Assembly (NCBI GenBank): GCA_020846815.1
Contig: JADLDF010000169.1
Location: 1 to 9,723 of the forward strand
DNA: 9,723 nucleotides
Reading direction: 5' to 3'
From: Gammaproteobacteria bacterium
GTDB lineage: Bacteria; Pseudomonadota; Gammaproteobacteria; Steroidobacterales; Steroidobacteraceae
Shown: positions 1 to 6,078 of the stretch, piece by piece
How positions within the stretch are numbered: position 1 is the stretch's first letter
Layout of the letters: the number at the start of each line of letters is the position of its first letter
Notes under the pieces: generated by a model
What the model was told of the DNA's origin: nothing
The model's input: only the letters and a program-made list of their open reading frames with translations
Database searches by the model: none
Program-made: the position numbers and the translations under genes

Positions 1-1185
1 ATAGCCGTTGTGCGGCAGCGAGTCGAGGCCGCCCGAGGCGATCGAGACCACGCGATGCAGCGCCTGCGGATCGACCCCCTGGTCGAGGTAGTGCGGCGCG
101 ATCAGCGGCAGCGCGATGGTCTGGCCGCCCGAGGCGGAACCGGTCAGGCCCGCGATCACGCTGACGGCGATCGCCGCGCCGATCAGCGGGCTGCCCGGCA
201 GGCTGGTCATGGCGTCGACCGCGGCCTGGAAGCCGCTGGTCAGCTTGGCGACCCCGCCGAAGCCGACCCCCGCACCGGTGTTGGCGATCGCGATCAGCGC
301 GCCGAGCGCGCCGTTGGCGAAGGCGTCGCCGAGCCGGCCCGCGAGGAAGCGCCAGTTGAGCGCGATCGCGGCGACCACGCCGGCGGCGAGCGCCACGATC
401 AGCTCCGACTCGGCGAGCCGCGCATGCAGCACGAACGAAACGCCGAGCACCGCGAGCAGCGGCAGGATGCCGCGCCACATCGCCGGCCGCTCGCGCGCCT
501 CGACCTTCGGGTCGTCGAAGCGCGCCTCGAAGCGCTCGCCCGCCGTGACTGCGCGCTTCGCCATCCAGTGCAACCAGGCATAGCCACCGAAGCCCATCGC
601 GATCGCGACCACCAGGCTCGCTTCCCAGGCCGCATACGGCGTCGTGCCCAGGAACTTGGTCGGGATCCAGTTCTGGATCTCGGGCGAGCCGGCCGAGGTC
701 ATCGTGAACGTCACCGAACCGAAGGACAGTGCCGCCGGGATGAAGCGCCGCGGCAGGTCGGCGACACGGAACAGGCTGAGCGCCATCGGGTAGACCGAGA
801 ACGCGACCACGAACAGGCTGACGCCGCCGTAGGTGAGCACCGCGCAGGCGAGCACCACGGCCGCCATCGCGTGGCGCGCGCCGAGCTTCGCCACGATCCA
901 GGTGGCGACGCTGTCCGCGGCGCCGCTCGCCTCCATGACCTTGCCGAACAGCGAGCCGAGCAGGAACATGAAGAACCAGGCCTGCACGAAGCCGACGAAG
1001 CCGCCCATGTAGGCGCCGGTATAGCTCGGCGCGCCCTCGGCCGCGAGCTGCGGGAACGGCGCGAATCCCGAGCTCGTCGCGACCAGCAGCGCGCACAGCG
1101 GCGCCGCGATCAGCAGCTCCACGCCACGCAGGGTCAGCCACACCAGCAGCACGAGACCCAGCAGCAGGCCGATCAGACTCAGCAT
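1..1185 (-). CDS. GntP-family permease, probable 3-hydroxybutyrate or gluconate-type importer (C-terminus cut by window edge)
   Basis: Translating the minus strand from the ATG at 1185 gives 395 uninterrupted residues that run off the left edge. The family is usually about 450 residues, so roughly 50-60 C-terminal residues are missing. The protein is highly hydrophobic with many membrane segments, starting at once with MLSLIGLLLGLVLLVWLTL. Near the visible end is ASGGLDSLPHNG (about 383-394), the signature of the GntP/CitM-type secondary transporters, preceded by a Gly/Ser-rich stretch LTGSASGGQTIALPL (about 347-361). Known members of the family import gluconate and related hydroxy acids, and some import D-3-hydroxybutyrate. 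It lies 22 bp after the oligomer hydrolase gene, with its own Shine-Dalgarno site in the gap, and so is the fifth gene of the operon. From that context I infer that it takes 3-hydroxybutyrate, or a short oligomer, across the inner membrane. The family call is firm; the substrate is inference. Confidence 0.85.
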   Translation of the reverse strand, partial: MLSLIGLLLGLVLLVWLTLRGVELLIAAPLCALLVATSSGFAPFPQLAAEGAPSYTGAYMGGFVGFVQAWFFMFLLGSLFGKVMEASGAADSVATWIVAKLGARHAMAAVVLACAVLTYGGVSLFVVAFSVYPMALSLFRVADLPRRFIPAALSFGSVTFTMTSAGSPEIQNWIPTKFLGTTPYAAWEASLVVAIAMGFGGYAWLHWMAKRAVTAGERFEARFDDPKVEARERPAMWRGILPLLAVLGVSFVLHARLAESELIVALAAGVVAAIALNWRFLAGRLGDAFANGALGALIAIANTGAGVGFGGVAKLTSGFQAAVDAMTSLPGSPLIGAAIAVSVIAGLTGSASGGQTIALPLIAPHYLDQGVDPQALHRVVSIASGGLDSLPHNGY

Positions 1186-1190
1186 GCATC

Positions 1191-1196
1191 TCCCCT
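1191..1196 (-). promoter_or_regulatory. Ribosome binding site of the GntP permease
   Basis: The minus strand reads AGGGGA five bases before the ATG at 1185. This supports that start over the out-of-frame ATG at 1189, which overlaps the spacer. Confidence 0.7.
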
Positions 1197-1207
1197 GTCG
1201 TTCTTCT

Positions 1208-3562
1208 TCAGTCCGGGACCTGCAGCACGGGGCCGCGCAGCTCGATGCGATCGGCCGCGGCGGGCCGCGGCCGGATGCTGCCGAGATTCGCCGCCTCGAG
1301 CGGCGCGACGCCGCCGTCCGGCAGCGCGGCACGCAGCCGCGAGCGCAGCACCTGGCTCGGCGGCAGCGCCTTGCCGCGCCGCAGCCGCGCGTCCATGAGG
1401 TCCATGGCCGCCAGCAGATGGGGCTGCATCGGCAGATAGCCCGTCGCGAAGCCCGGCAGCGCGAGCAAGGCGTCGAAATGCTGGCCGTGCTCGACCTCGT
1501 AGTAGCGCAGCTCGGCCCGCGGCTCGCGCCGGCTGGCCGCCACATACCACGGCCGCGAGCTGTGATCGACCGGGATCAGCGCGTCGAGCCGGCCGTGCAG
1601 CACGATGACCGGCCGCGCACCCGGATCGGCACGCATCTGGATCGCCTCGAGACCGGCACGCAGCCGCGCGGCGAAGTCGGCGCCCAGGCCCGTGCCGGCG
1701 GCGGCCGCGGGTGCCGGTGCTCCGGGTGCCGCGAGAGCCGCGTCGACCCCGGCCCGCAGGCAGCGCATCGTCGCCGGCTGGTTCGCCGGCTGCCCGTCGG
1801 CGCGCACGATGCCGATGCCGGCGGCCGGCGGGATGCCGACACCGTCGCTGTAGAGGCGCGCCCATTCCTCGTCCGACAACGCGCGCGGCCGGCCGGCGGC
1901 ATCGAGCGCCGCGAAGCCGAGCCCGCAGGCGCGCTCGCCGGGCCGTGCCGCGGCGTGTGCGTGCACATAGGTGGTCGCGATCGACAGCCAGAGCTGCGAG
2001 GCGACGTTGACGTGGCCGAGGCGCAATGCCGCGGGTTCGACGCCGGCTGCGATCAGACGTGCGCGCGCCGCCGCGGCCTGCGCAGCGACGTCGGCGCCGG
2101 GCAGCTCGCCGTGTGCGGCGAGGTCGGCGCACCAGGCCTCGTAGGCGGCACGCAGGCCCTCGGTCGCCGCCGCGAACGATGCCGCAGCATCGGGCTGCGC
2201 TAGCAGCGCGCAGGGCTGCAGCAGCGCGTGCAGCGTCGCGTAGTCGAGCAGGCTGCGCACGGCCACTTCACGCGGCGCCGCGACGCCGGCATGCGTACCA
2301 GCGCCCGCGCCCGCGCCTGCACCTGCACCTGCGCCTGCGCCTGCGCCGGCAGCCGTGCCCTCGGACCCGTCCGTGTACGCATCCGCGGCGGTGCCCGGGC
2401 CCGGGCCCGTGCCCGCGAGCGCAAGGCGCGGCAGTGCCGCTGCGACGATCGCATTCGGCTCGGCGACGACCGCGCCGTCGAACCAGCGCTCGCGCGGCAG
2501 CCCGCGGTCCAGCTCCAGCGCACGCAGCACGACCGCGCCACCGTTGGAAATGCCCGCGGCGATGACCCGCGTGTTCGCCGGCGCGAGCGGCCGCGGCAGC
2601 CGTCCGCGATATTCCTCGTTCAACCAGTCGAAGGCGACGCGCGTCGCAGCGATGAGCCGCTCGCCCCAGCGCGGCTCCGGATCGCTGCCCGAATGTGCAT
2701 GCTTCGACAGCAGCCACGGCAGGTCGGCACTGCTGCCGGCGCCAGCACCACCTTCGGCACCAGTACCAGCATCGACATCGGCATCGGCGTCGGCATCGAT
2801 CCCAGCAGCCGCACCGGAACCGGCACCGGTGTCCGCCGTACTCGGCGACGCATCCGCAACTGCAGGCGGCGCATCGGGCCGGAAGCCGGCGAGCGCATCG
2901 GCAGGATCGCGCGTCACGACGCCGTCGACGCGGATCGCGATGCCCTGCGCCGGGTCGAAGAAGCCGTTGCCGGTGCCTTTGTCGGTCGTGACGACCGCGC
3001 AGCCGTGACGCAGGCCCCATTCGCCCGCGGTCGGCAGTGCGCCGAAGACGCCGCGCGAACCCGACGAGGCGACCGCGATCAGGCAGGGATCGCGCGGATC
3101 GAAATCCGCGGGCAGCTGCAGCAGCACGGCATCGATGCCCGCCGTGCCCGGCAGACGCAGCGCACCCAGCCGCTCGATGCCGGCGATCCGCTCCGCCGCG
3201 CGCGGTCCGAAAAGGCGGCCCGCGCCGCCGTCCGCCGAGAGGTCGACGAGCCCGCGCCAGGCGAAGTACACCGCGCGGCGGCGCAGCTCCACCGGCGTCG
3301 GATGCAACGCATCGACAAAGCCCGGCGGCGTCGCTGCACGCAATCCCTCGAGCCCGAGACCGGCCGTCAGCAGGTCGTCGTCGCGTCCATCGACCAAACG
3401 GCGCGACAGCGGCGTCAGGGTATCCTCGTCCGCAGCTTCGGCGGCGGATCCGCGTCCAGCCGCGTCCACGGCCGGCGCCTGCGCCGCAAACCCCGCTGCG
3501 GCGCCGGTCGCGCACAGCATGCAGGCCACGAGCGCCGCGCCCGCGGTCGCGGCGAATCTCAA
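1208..3562 (-). CDS. Exported D-(-)-3-hydroxybutyrate oligomer hydrolase (3HBOH family)
   Basis: This 784-residue enzyme should hydrolyse 3-hydroxybutyrate oligomers, the products of poly-3-hydroxybutyrate depolymerases, to monomer. Family hallmarks are DDLLTAGLG (62-70), LHPTPVELRRRAVYFAWRGLVD (86-107), ASSGSRGVFGALPTAGEWGLRHGCAVV (165-191) with TDKGTGNGFFD (193-203), and a C-terminal QHFDALL. A plausible triad is Ser339 in GISNGG, Asp660 in HGRLD and His695 in QHFD. The N-terminus is a signal peptide (MRFAATAGAALVACMLCATGAAAGFA), so it acts outside the cytoplasm; the LVAC at 11-14 could also be a lipobox. Known relatives are about 700 residues, and two low-complexity inserts (about 230-282 and 384-422) account for the extra length. 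The start is TTG at 3562, overlapping the stop of the upstream hydrolase by 4 bp (TTGA), with GGAG 8 bases before it at 3571-3574. The next in-frame ATG (residue 15) would destroy the signal peptide. Its partners are the TonB receptor, permease and dehydrogenase of the same locus. Confidence 0.88.
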   Translation of the reverse strand: MRFAATAGAALVACMLCATGAAAGFAAQAPAVDAAGRGSAAEAADEDTLTPLSRRLVDGRDDDLLTAGLGLEGLRAATPPGFVDALHPTPVELRRRAVYFAWRGLVDLSADGGAGRLFGPRAAERIAGIERLGALRLPGTAGIDAVLLQLPADFDPRDPCLIAVASSGSRGVFGALPTAGEWGLRHGCAVVTTDKGTGNGFFDPAQGIAIRVDGVVTRDPADALAGFRPDAPPAVADASPSTADTGAGSGAAAGIDADADADVDAGTGAEGGAGAGSSADLPWLLSKHAHSGSDPEPRWGERLIAATRVAFDWLNEEYRGRLPRPLAPANTRVIAAGISNGGAVVLRALELDRGLPRERWFDGAVVAEPNAIVAAALPRLALAGTGPGPGTAADAYTDGSEGTAAGAGAGAGAGAGAGAGAGTHAGVAAPREVAVRSLLDYATLHALLQPCALLAQPDAAASFAAATEGLRAAYEAWCADLAAHGELPGADVAAQAAAARARLIAAGVEPAALRLGHVNVASQLWLSIATTYVHAHAAARPGERACGLGFAALDAAGRPRALSDEEWARLYSDGVGIPPAAGIGIVRADGQPANQPATMRCLRAGVDAALAAPGAPAPAAAAGTGLGADFAARLRAGLEAIQMRADPGARPVIVLHGRLDALIPVDHSSRPWYVAASRREPRAELRYYEVEHGQHFDALLALPGFATGYLPMQPHLLAAMDLMDARLRRGKALPPSQVLRSRLRAALPDGGVAPLEAANLGSIRPRPAAADRIELRGPVLQVPD
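2297..2350 (-). repeat. Nine imperfect hexamer repeats encoding (Ala-Gly)9
   Basis: Inside the oligomer hydrolase gene, nine tandem 6-bp units (minus strand GCxGGy, for example GCAGGC and GCGGGC) encode residues 405-422 as strict Ala-Gly alternation. The units differ at third codon positions, so the tract is partly degenerated rather than a fresh slippage product. The array keeps the frame and probably forms a flexible surface linker after the nucleophile region. Confidence 0.9.
2391..2414. repeat. GC-only CCCGGG/GGGCCC palindromic tract
   Basis: A run of interleaved GGGCCC and CCCGGG palindromes encodes Gly-Thr-Gly-Pro-Gly-Pro-Gly-Thr (residues 384-391) of the oligomer hydrolase. It lies about 40 bp from the Ala-Gly hexamer array and belongs to the same low-complexity insert. 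It could form a strong hairpin in DNA or mRNA. I see no sign that it acts as a regulatory site. Confidence 0.6.
2717..2875 (-). repeat. Low-complexity Ala/Asp/Gly linker in the oligomer hydrolase
   Basis: Residues about 230-282 of the hydrolase are almost entirely Ala, Asp, Gly, Ser, Thr and Pro. They include the alternating IDADADADVDAG (255-266) encoded by GCCGAT/GTCGAT-like hexamers. The segment lies between the conserved N-terminal TDKGTG region and the part carrying the GISNGG nucleophile motif. It looks like an acidic disordered linker grown by repeat expansion. Confidence 0.65.
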
Positions 3563-4434
3563 GCGATCGACTCCAGGAAGCTGCGGATCGCCGCGAGGCA
3601 GACCGGTTCGTCCAGCGTCGGCGCGTGACCACGGTTCGGCACGAGCAGCGTGCGCAGGTCCGGCTTCACCTGCGCCATGCGCGCCAGCGTCGCGGCCGAG
3701 AGGATGTCGGAGCTCGCGCCGCGGATCGCGAGTGTCGGCACTCTCGCGAGCATGCCGAACAGCGGCCAGAGATCGGGCGCGGCAGCGGTGGGCACCTCGC
3801 GCATCGCGTCACCGATGCGCGGATCCATGTCGAGCACGGGGCGCCCGTGGCCGTCGTCGCGATAGGTCGCCCGCGCGAAACGCATCCAGTCCGCGTCGGT
3901 GTAGTCGGGCAGCGCGGCGCCGTTGACCTGCCGCGCCTGTGCGGCCGCTTCCTCCCAGCTCTGCACCGGCGGCAGCTTGCCGACATAGGTCGCGATGCGC
4001 GCGAGGCCGGCGGGGTCGACCTCGGGACCGACGTCGTTGAGCACCAGACCGGCGAGCGCCGCCGGGTTCAGCGCCGCCATCAGCATGCCGATCAGCCCGC
4101 CGAGCGAAGTGCCGATGACGACGACGCGCGGCTCGCCGCGCTGCTGCAGCAGCTCGCCGACATCAGCGACATAGGTCGTCGGCTGATACTGGCGCCAGTT
4201 CGGGTCGTGGCCGGAACGGCCACGGCCGCGCAGATCCGGCGTCAGCACGCGCCAGCGGCCGGCGAGCTCGCGGGCGAGCGGTTCGAAGTCGCGCGAGTTG
4301 CGCGTCAGCCCCGGCAGACAGAGCACCGTCGGCCGCGCGCGGTTCGCGTTCGCCACGCCGTACGCGCGGCAGTACATCTTCAGACCGTCGCGCAACGTGA
4401 CGAAGTGTTCGACGAAGGCAGGCATGTCGTTCAT
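3559..4434 (-). CDS. Alpha/beta-hydrolase fold protein, probable carboxylester hydrolase
   Basis: A 291-residue cytoplasmic protein with no signal peptide and a complete alpha/beta-hydrolase layout. It has the oxyanion-region motif LCLPGLTRNSRDF (38-50), the DLRGRGRSG strand/turn (67-75), the nucleophile elbow GTSLGG with Ser110, an acid candidate Asp243 in GASSDILS, and His270 in NRGHAPTLDEP. Such proteins cleave ester, lactone or C-C bonds, and the sequence does not reveal the substrate. Its ATG at 4434 overlaps the stop of the acyl-CoA synthetase (ATGA), with AAGGTG 8 bases upstream at 4443-4448. Its own stop overlaps the TTG start of the oligomer hydrolase. Tight coupling to both suggests that it cleaves an imported short ester, for example a 3-hydroxybutyrate dimer, before CoA activation or oxidation. 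That role is inference. A second in-frame ATG at residue 4 is a possible alternative start. Confidence 0.85.
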   Translation of the reverse strand: MNDMPAFVEHFVTLRDGLKMYCRAYGVANANRARPTVLCLPGLTRNSRDFEPLARELAGRWRVLTPDLRGRGRSGHDPNWRQYQPTTYVADVGELLQQRGEPRVVVIGTSLGGLIGMLMAALNPAALAGLVLNDVGPEVDPAGLARIATYVGKLPPVQSWEEAAAQARQVNGAALPDYTDADWMRFARATYRDDGHGRPVLDMDPRIGDAMREVPTAAAPDLWPLFGMLARVPTLAIRGASSDILSAATLARMAQVKPDLRTLLVPNRGHAPTLDEPVCLAAIRSFLESIA

Positions 4435-6023
4435 GGCGCGTACACCTTGCGCAGTTCCCGCTTCAGGATCTTACCGTTCGCATTGCGCGGCAGGGATGCG
4501 ACGAAATGCAGCGCCGCGATGCGCTGCTGGCGGCCGAGGCGTTCGTTGGCCCAGAGGCGCAGCGTCTCGGCCTCGGCCTCGGGCCCGTCTTCGGACGCAA
4601 GCCCGGGCGCGGCCACGGGCGCCGGCGACCGCGGCACGACCAGCGCCAGCGGCGTCTCGCCCCAGCGCGCATCGGGAATGCCGATGACCGCGACCTCGGC
4701 CACCTGCGGATGCGCAGCGAGCACGGCCTCGAGGTCCGCCGGATATACGTTCTGGCCGCCCGAGAGGATCATGTCCTTCTTGCGGTCGACGAGATACAGG
4801 AAGCCTTCCTCGTCGAGGCGGCCGATGTCGCCGGTGCGCAGCCAGCGCCGCCCCGACCCGTCGGTCCAGGTGGCCTCGGCCGTGGCCTCCGGCCGGTCGA
4901 GATAACCCGTCATCGTCAGGCGGCCGAGACCGACGATCTCGCCGGCTTCGCCCGGCGCGACCGGGCGATCGTCGGCGCCGAGCAGCAGGAGCAGCTGCCC
5001 GGGGATCGGCCGGCCCACCGACTCGATGCGGCGCTCGAAGTCCTCGGGATCGAGTGTCGTGACCAGGCCCTCGGTCAGCCCGTAGAGCTCGATGAGCTCG
5101 CAGCCGAGCGCGCGCGGCACCGCGCGCTTGACCGCCAGCGGCAGCGGCGAGCCGCAGCACATCAGGGTCTCGAGCGAGCCGAGATCGCGTCCCGCGAGAT
5201 CCGCCTCGAGCAGCCGCTGCAGCTGCACGGGCACGAACGCGCCGTGCGAGACGCGGTGCCGCTCGATCGCCTCGAGCAGCGCCGCGGGCGAGAACGCCGG
5301 CAGCACCACGATCGTGCCGCCGACGTGCAGCGTCGCGAGCATCGAGACCCACATGATGTTGGAGTACAGGCCCACCGAGCAGACGGTGACCGCGCCCGAG
5401 TGGTAGCGCAGCGCCAGACCGAGATCGGTCGCCCAGGCGAGCCGGCAGCCGTGGGTGTGCACGATGCCCTTGGGCAGCCCGGTCGTGCCGGAGCTGTAGA
5501 TCACGTTGCACTCGTCGTCGGCGCCGACGCGCAGCCGCGGCGGCGTCGCCGGCTGCTCGTCCCGCCAGGCCGGCAGGTCGATCCAGCCACGCCCGGCCGG
5601 CGCATCGACCCCGAGCCGCGGCCAGCCCGCGCCGCCCGCGCGCGCCGCGGCGATCGCATCGATGCGCGCACAGTGCTCGCCGGACGCCGCCACGGCCGCA
5701 GCGCCGCAGTCCTCGAGCAGCGCGGCGACCGCGGCGTCGCTGATCGAGACGTTGATCGGCACCACCGAGACGCCGGCCCGGCCCGCGCCGAACAGCAGCT
5801 CGACCATTTCGAGCGAGTTCGACATCAGTACGGCGAGACGCGTACCCGGTGCGAGGCCGAGCGCCACGAGGCCGTTGGCGATGCGGCAGGTCGCGGCGTC
5901 GAACTGCGCCCAGCTGCGGCGCTGCGTGCCGCAGATCAGCGCCGTGCGGCCTGCGCGCCATCGCCCGGGATGGGCGATTAGCTCGGGCAGCAGCAGCGAC
6001 GAGGCGTCGTACGCTCCGCTCAT
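4431..6023 (-). CDS. AMP-forming acyl-CoA synthetase (ANL superfamily)
   Basis: This 530-residue enzyme activates a carboxylic acid with ATP to an acyl-adenylate and then to an acyl-CoA. All core motifs are present: the P-loop-like YSSGTTGLPKG (176-186), YGLTE (314-318), TGD (397-399), the hinge region DRKKDMILSGGQNVYP (413-428), and the C-terminal catalytic lysine Lys518 in NANGKILKREL. The length fits medium/short-chain acyl-CoA ligases and is shorter than the roughly 650 residues of acetoacetyl-CoA synthetases. An insertion rich in Pro, Ala and Glu (about 466-487) splits the C-terminal subdomain. The gene has a near-perfect Shine-Dalgarno site and follows the TonB receptor gene by 55 bp. 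In this operon the substrate is probably 3-hydroxybutyrate or a related hydroxy acid, but motifs cannot prove that. Confidence 0.92.
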   Translation of the reverse strand: MSGAYDASSLLLPELIAHPGRWRAGRTALICGTQRRSWAQFDAATCRIANGLVALGLAPGTRLAVLMSNSLEMVELLFGAGRAGVSVVPINVSISDAAVAALLEDCGAAAVAASGEHCARIDAIAAARAGGAGWPRLGVDAPAGRGWIDLPAWRDEQPATPPRLRVGADDECNVIYSSGTTGLPKGIVHTHGCRLAWATDLGLALRYHSGAVTVCSVGLYSNIMWVSMLATLHVGGTIVVLPAFSPAALLEAIERHRVSHGAFVPVQLQRLLEADLAGRDLGSLETLMCCGSPLPLAVKRAVPRALGCELIELYGLTEGLVTTLDPEDFERRIESVGRPIPGQLLLLLGADDRPVAPGEAGEIVGLGRLTMTGYLDRPEATAEATWTDGSGRRWLRTGDIGRLDEEGFLYLVDRKKDMILSGGQNVYPADLEAVLAAHPQVAEVAVIGIPDARWGETPLALVVPRSPAPVAAPGLASEDGPEAEAETLRLWANERLGRQQRIAALHFVASLPRNANGKILKRELRKVYAP

Positions 6024-6028
6024 GCGGA

Positions 6029-6035
6029 CCCTCCT
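6029..6035 (-). promoter_or_regulatory. Strong ribosome binding site of the acyl-CoA synthetase
   Basis: AGGAGGG on the minus strand ends five bases before the ATG at 6023. It is the strongest Shine-Dalgarno match in the window. It would let the ligase be translated well despite the 55-bp gap after the receptor gene. Confidence 0.8.
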
Positions 6036-6078
6036 GCGGACCGGCGCAGCGCGCCACTTGGGTGCGGCATCGCAGCGC

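Noticed and set aside
10..1398. 462-residue plus-strand open frame
   Set aside because: It is antisense to the GntP permease, is made almost wholly of Arg, Ala, Gly and Asp, and has no domain. It is a shadow of high-GC coding sequence.
2291..2414. GC repeat cluster as an origin, CRISPR or recombination site
   Set aside because: The repeats keep the reading frame of the hydrolase and have no spacers or flanking direct repeats, so they are explained as a coding low-complexity insert.
3037..4905. 622-residue plus-strand open frame
   Set aside because: It crosses three minus-strand genes with clear families and has low-complexity Arg/Ala composition, so it is an antisense artefact.
4506..5981. 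491-residue plus-strand open frame opposite the acyl-CoA synthetase
   Set aside because: It mirrors the codon structure of the ligase, is rich in Arg/Asp/Ala, and has no recognisable motif.
6043..6055. Short GC hairpin between receptor and ligase genes as a terminator
   Set aside because: The stem is only 5 bp with a 3-base loop and no T-run follows. Such hairpins are expected by chance at this GC content.
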